This document shows, in pieces, positions 17,024 to 26,700 of a DNA stretch of 64,000 nucleotides. The translations under genes were made by a program, and so were the position numbers. A model generated the notes under the pieces. That model did not search any database and was not told the origin of the DNA. It was given only the letters and a program-made list of their open reading frames with translations. The stretch spans positions 124,001 to 188,000 of the forward strand of contig NZ_JAWJZH010000001.1 of the NCBI RefSeq assembly GCF_033063295.1, given 5' to 3'. The DNA is from Nitrosomonas sp. Is35 (GTDB lineage Bacteria > Pseudomonadota > Gammaproteobacteria > Burkholderiales > Nitrosomonadaceae). Each line of letters opens with the position of its first letter. The first letter of the stretch is position 1.

Positions 17024-17974
17024 TCAACTTGCATTCTCGGGATCGGCGGATTTGCCTCTTTCCAGCTTGCTTTGAATACTGGCGTGATCAAGATGAGGCG
17101 CAAACATTTCGATGAAATCAAGAATATAACCACGCATATAGCTATTGCGGCTGATACCGATGCGTGTGGTGCTGGGTTCAAATAGATGACTGGCATCGAT
17201 GGATCTGAGGGTTTTATCGCGCTTGGCATCGAAAGCCATGTTGGCAAGAATGCCAACACCCAGTCCCAGCTCCACATAGGTTTTAATCACGTCAGAGTCA
17301 ATTGCGGTGAGTACCACATTGGGTTCTAATCCGCAGCTTGCGAATGCCTGGTTGATTTTTGAACGGCCGGTAAAAGTCGAATCATAAGTGATGATGGGAT
17401 AGCGATTGATCGCTTCCAGCGTGAGTTTTTTTAATTTCAGCAACGGATGTTTGGGCGGCACGATGATGCAGCGGTTCCACTGATAGCAGGGCAGCATGAT
17501 AAGCTCTTTATATTGTTCAAGCGCTTCGGTGGCGATTCCAATATCCGCTTCACCCGAAGTGACCAAAGCGGCAATCTGTACCGGGCTGCCTTGCCGCAAA
17601 ATGAGTTTGACCTTCGGGTAGCGCGCGGTAAAACGCTTGATTACAGGTGGCAAAGAATAACGCGCCTGAGTGTGAGTGGTCGCGATGGTTAACGTGCCGC
17701 CGGCTTCGTTGGTAAATTCTTGTGCTATTTTCTTCAGGTTGTCAGCGTCACGCAGCATTTTGACGGCTGTTTGTATGATCAATTGTCCTGGCGGTGTTAT
17801 TTTTACAATGCGTTTGCCATTGCGCAGAAAAATATCGACGCCGAGTTCTTCTTCGAGCAATTGGATTTGCTTGCTGATAGCCGGTTGAGAAGTGTGCAGA
17901 TTTTTTGCCGCCCTAGATAAGTTCATGTCCTGATTGGCGGTTTCGCATAAATAGCGCAGTTGCTGAAGTTTCAT
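17024..17974 (-). CDS. cysB: LysR-type regulator CysB
   Basis: The 316-residue LysR protein has an N-terminal winged helix ('MNLSRAAKNLHTSQPAISKQIQLLEEELG') and a C-terminal inducer-binding domain. The start 'MKLQQLRYLCETANQDMNLS' and 'TTHTQARYSLPPVIKRFTARYP' are characteristic of CysB/Cbl, which activate sulfate assimilation genes in response to N-acetylserine or O-acetylserine. It is transcribed away from the cysI-cysH operon across a 429-bp region, the usual arrangement for a regulator and its target. cysE at 11.2 kb would make the inducer precursor. Cbl is the alternative, but CysB fits the context. Confidence 0.92.
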   Translation of the reverse strand: MKLQQLRYLCETANQDMNLSRAAKNLHTSQPAISKQIQLLEEELGVDIFLRNGKRIVKITPPGQLIIQTAVKMLRDADNLKKIAQEFTNEAGGTLTIATTHTQARYSLPPVIKRFTARYPKVKLILRQGSPVQIAALVTSGEADIGIATEALEQYKELIMLPCYQWNRCIIVPPKHPLLKLKKLTLEAINRYPIITYDSTFTGRSKINQAFASCGLEPNVVLTAIDSDVIKTYVELGLGVGILANMAFDAKRDKTLRSIDASHLFEPSTTRIGISRNSYMRGYILDFIEMFAPHLDHASIQSKLERGKSADPENAS

Positions 17975-18403
17975 AGGTTACGCCTGCTAATAAAAAATGG
18001 TGATATGTATCTAATATAATATTATTTTGATTTATAAATAGGTATTGGTATCATGCCATGCGGCTAAAAGTGGAAAAATGCGGTTGCAAGATTCATTCTG
18101 TCAGGTTCTCTGATTAGTTTCATTTATCATACACACTAGAATTGATTGCCGTGACAAGTTACAGGCGATTCCGCTTGGTTTTTTGATAAAATAACAAATT
18201 ACGCTAAGCTCCGTAAAAAAATGTGAACAAAGACGGCTAAGCAGCGGTAACGGTTGTCAATACGATTGCAGTGTGTTGAATTTTAATAAAAGTGAAAAAG
18301 CTGATGCCGTGCATCAGGATGATAAGGTGAGCGGCTGGGGTGGCGGATTGCTGATTATTGGCAGGTCTCGGCAATTTCCCATTAATGAAACTAGGATTAA
18401 TTA
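17975..18403. promoter_or_regulatory. Divergent control region between cysB and the cys operon
   Basis: The stretch is AT-rich near 18010-18050, suitable for a cysB promoter. Beyond that I see no clear -35/-10 pair for the rightward operon and could not define a CysB site by eye. The right part (18273-18404) contains the short open frame listed next. Confidence 0.4.
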
Positions 18404-18404
18404 A
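18273..18404 (+). CDS. Possible 43-codon leader or small protein upstream of the cys genes
   Basis: An open frame beginning at GTG 18273 or TTG 18276 encodes a small polar protein that includes 'KADAVHQDDKVSGWGGG'. It ends with TAA overlapping the ATG of the next gene (TAATG at 18402-18406). There is no ATG and no convincing ribosome site, and the open frame extends upstream to 18195. The exact stop-start overlap is the only positive sign. It could be a translated leader coupled to the 75-residue gene, or chance. Not recognised as a family. Confidence 0.25.
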   Translation: MLNFNKSEKADAVHQDDKVSGWGGGLLIIGRSRQFPINETRIN

Positions 18405-18631
18405 TGAGTACAAATATTGAGAATAAACCGAAACAAGTAACATGGTTTAATGGGTGTGGCGGACGGATCGGTATCGTGGTGGGCGAAAGCGGTGAGCATG
18501 CCTATATCGGCATGGCATTGCGGCATGATGAAGACGATGATGTGGACCATATCATGAAGTATGGCGCCAAATTTCCATTGGATGCGGCCTTATTGCTGCC
18601 GGTATCGAAACGATATACGCAAGAATCCTAA
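18404..18631 (+). CDS. Small conserved-looking protein upstream of cysI
   Basis: The 75-residue soluble protein starts with ATG at 18404 after AGGA and has no signal peptide or membrane segment. Visible features are 'VTWFNGCGGRIGIVVGESGEHAYIG' and an acidic patch 'RHDEDDDVDHI'. I do not recognise a domain. It lies 48 bp upstream of cysI on the same strand, probably as first gene of the sulfite/APS reductase operon, so a role in sulfur assimilation is plausible but unsupported by motif. Codon use looks like its neighbours. Confidence 0.65.
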   Translation: MSTNIENKPKQVTWFNGCGGRIGIVVGESGEHAYIGMALRHDEDDDVDHIMKYGAKFPLDAALLLPVSKRYTQES

Positions 18632-18679
18632 AGGCAAATCCATTGGGTATCTTTGAATGAATAGGCGGGGAAATTAACG

Positions 18680-20422
18680 ATGTATCGCTATGATGAATAT
18701 GATCAGCAAATAGTGGATGAACGTGTCAGGCAGTACCGCGATCAGGTGCGCCGCCGTCTTTCCGGTGAATTGACCGAGCAAGAGTTTTTGCCGTTGCGGT
18801 TGCAAAACGGTTTGTACATGCAAATACATGGGTACATGTTACGGATTGCGGTGCCCTACGGCCTGATTTCTTCGCAGCAGATGCGTATGTTTGCGCATAT
18901 TGCGCGTAAGTATGACCGTGGTTATGGTCATTTCACCACACGTCAGAACATTCAATTCAATTGGCTCAAATTGCAGGATACACCCGATATCCTAGCCGAT
19001 TTGGCGTCGGTGCAAATGCATGGTATTCAAACCTCAGGCAATTGTGTTCGCAATATCACTTCGGATGAATTTGCCGGTGTTGCACAGGACGAAGTGGTGG
19101 ATCCGCGTCCGTATGCCGAGATTTTGCGCCAATGGAGCACGTTTCATCCGGAATTTGCCTATTTGCCGCGCAAATTCAAGATCGCCATCAGCGGTGGTAA
19201 AGAAGACCGTGCAGCCATTTATGCGCACGATATCGGATTGGCGGCTATCAAAAATGCGCAAGGTGAAGTTGGCTTCCGGGTTGTGGTGGGTGGCGGATTG
19301 GGACGTACACCGATTATTGGCAGTGAAATCTGTGAATTTGTGCCACGGCAGCATATTTTGACGTATGTCGAATCCATTCTGCGGATATATAACCAGTATG
19401 GCCGCCGCGACAATAAGTATAAAGCGCGTATCAAGATTCTGGTCAAGGCGCTGGGGATCGATGAATTCAAACGTCAGGTTGAAGCAGACTGGGCGGATCT
19501 GAAAGACGGTCCCGGCACGTTAACCGGCGAGGAAGTCGACCGGGTCGCATCATTCTTTACCGATCCGGCGTATGAAACATTACCCGATCATGATTCGAAG
19601 CTGAATGAATTCAAAGCGGACAGCCGCTCGTTCTCGAATTGGCTATCGCGCAACGTCAAGCCGCACCGGGTTCCCGGTTATGCGATTGTGGTATTGTCAT
19701 TGAAAAAACCGGGCAATGCACCCGGTGATGCCACCGCTGAGCAAATGGATTTTGTTGCGGATCTAGCGGATCGCTACAGTTTCGGTGAATTGCGCATCAC
19801 GCATAAACAAAATCTGGTATTGGCGGATGTCCGGCAAAAGGATTTGATCAGTCTGTGGCAAGAGGCTTCCGCTCAGGAGTTGACGACGCCCAATATCGGT
19901 ATGCTGACGGATATTATCAGTTGCCCGGGCGCGGAATTCTGCACGCTGGCCAACGCACGCTCGATTCCGCTGGCGAAATTGATTGCCGAGCGTTTTGAGA
20001 ATCTGGATTATTTGTACGATATCGGTGAAATTACGCTGAATATTTCAGGCTGCGTCAATGCCTGCGGACAGCACCACATCGGCAATATCGGTATCACCGG
20101 TGTGGAGAAGAAAGATCACGATGAGTGGTATCAAGTATCAATCGGTGGCGCGGAAGGTAACGACAGCTCGATCAGCAAAATTATCGGTCCTTCCTTTACC
20201 TTCCATCAAGTGCCGGAAGTCATTGAGCGGTTGATTCATGTCTATTTGCGTGAACGCTTCGAAGACGAAAGTTTTATCGGCACGGTACGCCGCATCGGCC
20301 ATGCGCCTTTCAAAGAGCATGTGTATGCGACCGATTTCGTCGCACAGGAAGATGAAACTGCCAGCAAACACGTCGTGCTGCCCGCGCACTACGAGGTGCC
20401 TTATTATTCCCCCAGGTTTTAA
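18680..20422 (+). CDS. cysI: Sulfite reductase haemoprotein (CysI/NirA type)
   Basis: The 580-residue enzyme reduces sulfite to sulfide with a sirohaem and a 4Fe-4S cluster. The cluster cysteines are in 'SCPGAEFC' and 'NISGCVNACGQHHIG'. Two ferredoxin-like half domains are seen ('YGHFTTRQNIQFNW' and 'FGELRITHKQNLVLAD'). A nitrite reductase is the alternative, but the DUF934 and cysH genes immediately downstream and cysB upstream point to sulfite. No flavoprotein CysJ subunit is encoded nearby, so electrons may come from ferredoxin or another reductase. Start at 18680 follows GGGGAAATTAACG. Confidence 0.92.
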   Translation: MYRYDEYDQQIVDERVRQYRDQVRRRLSGELTEQEFLPLRLQNGLYMQIHGYMLRIAVPYGLISSQQMRMFAHIARKYDRGYGHFTTRQNIQFNWLKLQDTPDILADLASVQMHGIQTSGNCVRNITSDEFAGVAQDEVVDPRPYAEILRQWSTFHPEFAYLPRKFKIAISGGKEDRAAIYAHDIGLAAIKNAQGEVGFRVVVGGGLGRTPIIGSEICEFVPRQHILTYVESILRIYNQYGRRDNKYKARIKILVKALGIDEFKRQVEADWADLKDGPGTLTGEEVDRVASFFTDPAYETLPDHDSKLNEFKADSRSFSNWLSRNVKPHRVPGYAIVVLSLKKPGNAPGDATAEQMDFVADLADRYSFGELRITHKQNLVLADVRQKDLISLWQEASAQELTTPNIGMLTDIISCPGAEFCTLANARSIPLAKLIAERFENLDYLYDIGEITLNISGCVNACGQHHIGNIGITGVEKKDHDEWYQVSIGGAEGNDSSISKIIGPSFTFHQVPEVIERLIHVYLRERFEDESFIGTVRRIGHAPFKEHVYATDFVAQEDETASKHVVLPAHYEVPYYSPRF

Positions 20423-20955
20423 TGGACATGATTATCAAAAATAAAGCTATTGTCGCGGATGATTGGATGGTGTTGCGGTTGCAGGAACAAGAAACTCCTG
20501 AAAACGTTAGTGTTGCACCCGGTAAAGTCATTGTGCCGCTGAAAGTATGGCAAGCGCAACGTGAAACATTGCAACAACGCAAGGAAATCGGCGTATGGCT
20601 GGCCAGCGATGAGCGGCCTGAAGAATTGAAAGGCGATATAGAAAAATTTTCCGTAATTGCGGTTGATTTTCCGAAATTCTCGGATGGCCGTGGTTACTCG
20701 ATCGCCTTTAATCTGCGCGCGCGCTTAGGGTATAGCGGAGAGTTGCGTGCGATTGGCGATGTATTGCGCGATCAGTTGTTTTATTTACAGCGCGTGGGTT
20801 TTGACGCGTTTGCGCCGCGCCCGGACCGGAAAATTGAAGATGTGATAAAAGGTTTGGGCGATTTTTCTGAAGTGTATCAAACTTCGTTTGATCAAAAACT
20901 GCCGTTGTTCCGGCGCGTACAGCGCAAAGCAAACGAAGCGGCATCCGGTCAATGA
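20422..20955 (+). CDS. DUF934 family protein of the sulfite reductase operon
   Basis: The 177-residue soluble protein starts at an ATG whose A is the last base of the cysI stop (TAATG); a second ATG at 20428 is possible. DUF934 cues are 'IVPLKVWQAQRETL', 'VWLASDERPEEL' and 'VDFPKFSDGRGYSIAFNLRARLGYSGELRAIGDV' (split across the central domain). Members are regularly found next to cysI and cysH in proteobacteria and are thought to be accessory proteins of sulfite reduction. Biochemical function is not established. It overlaps cysH by four bases, so all three are translationally coupled. Confidence 0.88.
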   Translation: MDMIIKNKAIVADDWMVLRLQEQETPENVSVAPGKVIVPLKVWQAQRETLQQRKEIGVWLASDERPEELKGDIEKFSVIAVDFPKFSDGRGYSIAFNLRARLGYSGELRAIGDVLRDQLFYLQRVGFDAFAPRPDRKIEDVIKGLGDFSEVYQTSFDQKLPLFRRVQRKANEAASGQ

Positions 20956-21650
20956 GTGATTTGCAACAAAAAATCGAGCAGGTTGTTGCGGTTCTGACCG
21001 AAACAACCTGTGACTTTGCGCCAGTTACCTTTGCCAACAGTCTGGGCGCGGAAGATATGGTTTTGACCGATATCATTGACCGCTATCAGCTCGATATCGA
21101 TATGTTCAGTCTGGATACCGGCCGTTTGCCGCAAGAGACCTATGATTTGATGCAAGTCGTGCGGGAGCGGTACAAAACACCGTTGCGTATCTATTTTCCC
21201 AATGTAAAACAGGTTGAGGCCTATGTCGCCGAGCATGGCGTCAATGGGTTTTATGACAGTATCGAGTTGCGCAAGGCATGCTGCCATATCCGTAAAGTCG
21301 AACCACTGCGCCGCGCCTTGCAGGGTAAGCGCGCCTGGATCACCGGAATGCGAAGCGAACAAGCATCGACCCGGTCGAATTTGAAAGTATCGGCTTACGA
21401 CATGGACAACCGCATGCAGAAAGTCAATCCATTACTGGATTGGTCCAATGCGGAAGTCTGGGAATATCTCAAGCACTATGAAGTGCCTTATAACAAGCTG
21501 CACGATAAGTTTTATCCCAGCATCGGCTGCGCGCCTTGCACTCGTGCCATTACACCGGGAGAGGATATCCGCTCCGGGCGCTGGTGGTGGGAAGCACCGG
21601 AGAATAAAGAGTGTGGATTGCACAGCAGCAAGGTTGTACCCATAAAATAA
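20952..21650 (+). CDS. cysH: Adenylyl-sulfate reductase, thioredoxin type
   Basis: The enzyme reduces activated sulfate to sulfite in the cytosol. Paired cysteines 'KACCHIRK' and 'GCAPCTRA' bind a 4Fe-4S cluster, which marks the APS-using subgroup rather than cluster-free PAPS reductases. The catalytic Cys is in 'KECGLHSS' at the C-terminus. 'SLGAEDMVLTDII' and 'LDTGRLPQETYDL' are P-loop-like substrate motifs. Start ATG overlaps the DUF934 stop (ATGA). The cysD/cysN sulfate adenylyltransferase genes normally associated with it are not in the next 10 kb. Confidence 0.92.
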   Translation: MSDLQQKIEQVVAVLTETTCDFAPVTFANSLGAEDMVLTDIIDRYQLDIDMFSLDTGRLPQETYDLMQVVRERYKTPLRIYFPNVKQVEAYVAEHGVNGFYDSIELRKACCHIRKVEPLRRALQGKRAWITGMRSEQASTRSNLKVSAYDMDNRMQKVNPLLDWSNAEVWEYLKHYEVPYNKLHDKFYPSIGCAPCTRAITPGEDIRSGRWWWEAPENKECGLHSSKVVPIK

Positions 21651-21958
21651 CACCTGCGATTTGTTTGTACGTCATTGTTGTAAATCATTTGAGTTGGGTT
21701 GGAATCTGCTTAACTGTTGGAATGATTGCTTGATGGCTGTGGTGTTGTGATCTGAACAAAAATAAAACTGAACTGAACTTGTGTTTAATATTGCCGTGCC
21801 TTTCCCTTGTGAATTAGGGGGAAATTCATTGCGGCCGTAGTGTGTATTTCTGAGTGATATCAAATCAAGTATGCGATAAATTCGCAGATACGGGTAGAAT
21901 ATCGGCTGGAATTCATCGGGCTGGCAGTGTAAGGAAAATATTAAATCAAGCTAACAGT

Positions 21959-22381
21959 ATGAATTTGATAAAAGAACAGAATAAAAAACTGAAGGGATTT
22001 ACTATCCTGGTGGTGGAAGATAACGAATTGAACCAGCAAGTTGCTAAAGGCTTGCTGGAATATAACGGTGCGACTGTAGCGATAGCCAATCATGGAAAAG
22101 AAGCATTGGAGATGTTGAGTAAATCTCCCTTCGACTGCGTATTGATGGATATTCAAATGCCCGTGATGGATGGCTTGGAAGCCACGCAATTAATCCGTGC
22201 CAACCCGCAGTGCCCGGATACTTTGATCATTGCAGTAACAGCCAATGCAGACCAGCATCACAAAGATTTATGCCAAAGCGCGGGTATGAATGATTTTTTG
22301 ACAAAACCAATTGATCCAGAACGGTTGGTCAATACGCTGTTGAAGTGGCTGATGCCAAAACCCGATGCACAGATCTCATGA
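21959..22381 (+). CDS. Single-domain response regulator (CheY-like receiver)
   Basis: From ATG 21959 the 140-residue protein is a lone receiver domain. Acidic residues 'VVEDNELN' (about 18-24), phospho-acceptor D64 in 'LMDIQMPVMDG', Thr/Ala switch 'IAVTANA' and Lys in 'FLTKPID' are all present. The motif VEDNxxN-QxVA is typical of receivers derived from hybrid kinases. An upstream open frame from GTG 21854 adds 35 unlikely residues; neither start has a strong ribosome site. It precedes a receiver-EAL gene, and an HPt gene lies at 27.3 kb, so phosphotransfer among them is plausible. No output domain is present. Confidence 0.82.
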   Translation: MNLIKEQNKKLKGFTILVVEDNELNQQVAKGLLEYNGATVAIANHGKEALEMLSKSPFDCVLMDIQMPVMDGLEATQLIRANPQCPDTLIIAVTANADQHHKDLCQSAGMNDFLTKPIDPERLVNTLLKWLMPKPDAQIS

Positions 22382-22457
22382 GCGCTAAAAGATAAAAATG
22401 AATGGTTTTTTCTTGCTAAATCGGCTGCTTCTGATTGCGTATTAATTACATTTCTGG

Positions 22458-23672
22458 ATGAATAACGAAAAGCCGATACGTGTGCTGGTGCTCGATGATG
22501 ACAGATTTATGCTTGAATTTGTCAGTCATTTGCTCAGGGATCTGGGCGTCAGCGAAGTGCTGGTTGCTGAGGATGGCAAGGCTGGCTTGTTTGTTATGTC
22601 CGCGCAAGTCTCTGCGATTGACTTGCTGATTTGTGATATTGAAATGCCGGGTATGGATGGTATTGAGTTTCTGCGCAATATTGCGGATCAATATTACAAC
22701 GGTAAGATCGTGTTATTTTCCGGTGTTAATCCCGATTTGCTCAAAGCAACAGAACGCTTGGCTTCTGTACGCGGGTTGAATGTCATTGGCACATTGGCAA
22801 AACCGGTGACGGTCGGTTCGCTGGCAGCCATTTTGGATCAGCTATCGATACCTGTCCCGAGACGTGCTAATCCGGCCCGGATACGGCAGATTTTTACGAT
22901 GGAAGAGATTCAGCAGGCCTTGGCGGCGGATCAGATTGAATTATTTTATCAACCCAAAATCGCCGTCTCCAGCCGCCGTGTTACCAGTGTCGAGTGCTTG
23001 GCACGGTGGTGTCATGCGCAATACGGATATGTTTCTCCGGATAACTTCATACCGGTGATTGAGCAAAGTGGATTGATCAATGACTTTACTCGTGATGTAT
23101 TGAGAAAATCCGCTCTGCAATTGGATTTGTGGCTGCAACAAGGGTTTGATTTAAAGATTTCAGTCAATGTTTCCATGGAAAATCTGGACCGGTTTAATTT
23201 GCCGGAAATTTATGCAATGGCCGTGCGCGATTGTTATGTGCCGATTGACCGGATAACGCTGGAAATTACCGAGGGCAAGCTGGGAAAGGATTTCGCGCAA
23301 TCCTTGGACATTCTGACGCGGCTTAGGCTGAAGGGGTTTGGATTGGCTATCGACGATTTCGGCATAGGCTACTCATCGATGGAAACGCTCAAACATATGC
23401 CCTTTACCGAGCTCAAAGTCGATCGTATTTTCGCGCATGGCGCGGCAAAAGATCCGGCAACTCGTGCCATTCTGGAGTCGAGTATAAAATTAGGTAAGGC
23501 GCTTGGCTTGAATGTCGTGGTGGAAGGCATTGAGACCCGAGCAGATTACCAGCTGGCGGTAGAACTCGGATGTGATGAAATTCAAGGATTTTTTATTGCG
23601 AAACCGATGCCCAGCGGTGAGTTTACCGAATGGTTATCGAAACATGAAAAAACACGGGATGAGCGATTCTAA
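22458..23672 (+). CDS. Receiver-EAL response regulator, c-di-GMP phosphodiesterase
   Basis: Residues 1-120 form a receiver with D60 in 'LICDIEMPGMDG' and Lys in 'TLAKPVT'. Residues about 150-400 form an EAL domain. The signature is 'ECLARW' in place of EALxR, and metal and substrate residues look kept: 'EITEGKL', 'IDDFGIGYSS', 'LKVDRIF' and 'EGIETRAD'. It probably hydrolyses cyclic di-GMP to pGpG when phosphorylated. No HTH is present, so it is not a transcription factor. It follows the single-domain receiver by 76 bp and precedes the large oxidoreductase by 87 bp. Confidence 0.88.
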   Translation: MNNEKPIRVLVLDDDRFMLEFVSHLLRDLGVSEVLVAEDGKAGLFVMSAQVSAIDLLICDIEMPGMDGIEFLRNIADQYYNGKIVLFSGVNPDLLKATERLASVRGLNVIGTLAKPVTVGSLAAILDQLSIPVPRRANPARIRQIFTMEEIQQALAADQIELFYQPKIAVSSRRVTSVECLARWCHAQYGYVSPDNFIPVIEQSGLINDFTRDVLRKSALQLDLWLQQGFDLKISVNVSMENLDRFNLPEIYAMAVRDCYVPIDRITLEITEGKLGKDFAQSLDILTRLRLKGFGLAIDDFGIGYSSMETLKHMPFTELKVDRIFAHGAAKDPATRAILESSIKLGKALGLNVVVEGIETRADYQLAVELGCDEIQGFFIAKPMPSGEFTEWLSKHEKTRDERF

Positions 23673-23759
23673 ACGATCGGGGTTTTGGACAATAACCAAA
23701 CACCGGCTGTAAGTACATTCGTATAAAATTAAGTAACAAGTGACTAATTGATTAAGAAT

Positions 23760-26700
23760 ATGACAAAAATGGATGCAACGTTGCACACTCAAACGGGAAC
23801 AATCGCTGATACGTCTAATTTTAGCTTTGGCTTTACCATAGCCGATTTCTACCGGCGAAGCGGCTTGGTCAGGCTGGATCAAGTATTTCTGGATTTTCTT
23901 CGCACCGGCGATGAAGCGCTGTATAAAAAATTAGAGATTGCGCGCGCGCATCCGGATGATTTACTGCCTAAAGATGAATCCGCTTTATTGATCGAGATTG
24001 CGCCTTGGTTAGAAGATTTCATTGCCCGGTTGTTCAACATTGAGACCGAAGTGCAGCAATTGGCGGTGCGGCATCACGAATTGGCGCCGCTGTATTTTTG
24101 TAAGCGGCAATTTGTTCAGCGTCGCGCCAAAAGTAAAGTGAGCGATGAAGAGCTGGCAGGCATTGATGGCTTGGCGCTGGAAAAAGAACTGGCAGCTGAA
24201 TTCGGCGAGGCTTTCTCAGAACTGATTTTCGCGACCAAAGTCACGCAGTGGATGGACGCGGAAGCGGAAAATGAAGCCCGTTTGAACAAAGCACTGCAAT
24301 ATGCAGCTTGGGCGTTACGCACACCGGCAGGCCAGCAGCATACGCATCAGGGTATTTTGTTCAAATCCCCTGCAAAGCTCGATTTTCAGCATCTGCTCTC
24401 GCTGCAAACGGATGATTCTGCCGGTTATACGATGCACCAGCTTGGGCATTTGCGTGAGCGCAACGGTTTTGCACTGACTGATAACGGCACCGATCTGATG
24501 GGTGCGCTTGATGAAACCAATTACTGCATCTGGTGCCATGAGCAGGGCAAGGACTCGTGCTCCAAGGGATTGATACAAAAATCCAAATCTTCGGATGAGC
24601 CACCCGCGTTCAAACGTAGCGAACTGGGTGCATTGCTGGCAGGTTGTCCGCTGGAAGAACGCATTTCGGAGTTTCATAAACTCAAATCGCAGGGTGTCGC
24701 CGTGGGCAGTTTGGCCATGATTACACTGGATAATCCGATGTGTGCCGGTACCGGTCACCGTATCTGCAACGATTGCATGAAATCCTGCATCTATCAGAAG
24801 CAAGAGCCGGTTGATATTCCACAAGCCGAGACCCGCACGTTGAAGGACGTATTGGCGCTGCCGTGGGGATTTGAGATTTATAGTCTGCTGACGCGCTGGA
24901 ATCCTTTGAATCTGCACCGTCCAGTACCGAAACCGGCATCCGGACGCAAGGTTCTGGTGGTGGGCATGGGACCGGCCGGTTACACGCTGGCACACCATTT
25001 AATGAATGAAGGGCACACCGTCGTCGGCATTGACGGACTTAAGATCGAACCTCTGCCGGGAGACATCTCGGGTGTTAACCAGAAGGGTGAACGTGTGCCA
25101 TTTCAAGCGATCCGCCTTGCCAGTACGCTGGAAGAAAATCTGGATCAACGGATGCCGGGCGGTTTCGGAGGGGTGGCGGAATATGGCATTACCGTGCGCT
25201 GGAATAAAAACTTTCTGAAACTGATCCGCTTGTTACTGGAACGCCGGGAAGAATTCGCATTGTTTGGCGGCGTGCGTTTTGGCGGCACATTGACGACCGA
25301 TGATGCTTTTGCCATGGGATTCGACCATGTAGCACTGGCTGCCGGTGCCGGGCGTCCGACCGTGCTGGATTTGCCGAATGGATTGGCGCGCGGTGTGCGT
25401 GCGGCATCGGATTTTCTGATGGGGCTGCAACTGACAGGAGCCGCGCAGAGCGATTCCATTGCCAATATGCAGCTACGCTTGCCGGTGGTGGTGATTGGCG
25501 GCGGTTTGACCGCGATCGATACCGCAACCGAAGCACTGGCGTATTATCCAGTACAGGTGGAGAAATTCCTGCAGCGCTATGAAATTCTAACGGCGGTGCA
25601 AGGGGAGGCGGCAATCCGTGCAGTATGGGATGAGGAAGAACAGCAAATTGCCGATGAATTTCTCGTGCATGCCCGCGCCATTCGCGCCGAACGGGCGGTA
25701 GCTGAACAGGAAAAACGCACGCCGCGTATCATCCCTCTGCTGCAATCCTGGGGTGGCGCAACCATCGCCTACCGCAAGCGTTTGATCGACAGTCCTTCCT
25801 ATACGCTGAACCATGAAGAAGTGGAAAAAGCGCTGGAAGAAGGAATCTGGTTTGCCGAGGGAATGACGCCAACGCGGGTTAACATTGATGCCTGGGGACA
25901 TACCCAGTCGGTGCAATTTGCCGTACAGAAACGCGATGAAACCGGACAGTGGCAGGATGCCGGCAAGGTTGAATTACCGGCGCGCGCTTTGCTCGTTGCT
26001 GCGGGAACGCAGCCCAATACGGTATTGGCGCGTGAAGATGGAGAAATTTATCAACTCGATGGCCGCTACTTCAATGCATGCGATGAAGATGGTCATCCGA
26101 TCAAGCCGACGTACGCCAATCCCAAACCGGACTATCCGTCGGTATTGCTGAGCCGTTACAAGGATGGGCAAGATGGGCGTTTCATCAGTTTCTTTGGCGA
26201 TTTGCACCCTTCTTATTCGGGTAACGTCGTGAAAGCGATGTCCAGCGCCAAACAAGGTTATCCGGTGGTAAGCCGGGTATTGGAGCGGATCAAACCGTCG
26301 TTGGATCAACCCGCCGGGCAATTTTTCGCAAACTTGAACAACCGGCTGCGGGCAATGGTTTACAAAGTGGAAAGGCTTGCTCCGAATATTATCGAAGTGG
26401 TTGTGCATGCACCGATGGCGGCGGAACATTTTCAACCGGGTCAGTTTTACCGCTTCCAGAATTTTGCCACGCTGGCGGCACAGGCCGAAAATACCCGGCT
26501 GGCGATGGAAGGTCTTGCATTGACGGGAGCTTCGGTGGACATTGAACGCGGATTGGTTTCGCTCATTGTTCTGGAAATGGGCGGATCTTCCGATCTGTGC
26601 GCAATGTTGAAACCGGGTGAGCCGGTTGTGCTGATGGGGCCAACGGGAACACCGACAGAAATTCCATCCAATGAAACCGTGGTGCTGGTGGGAGGCGGTT

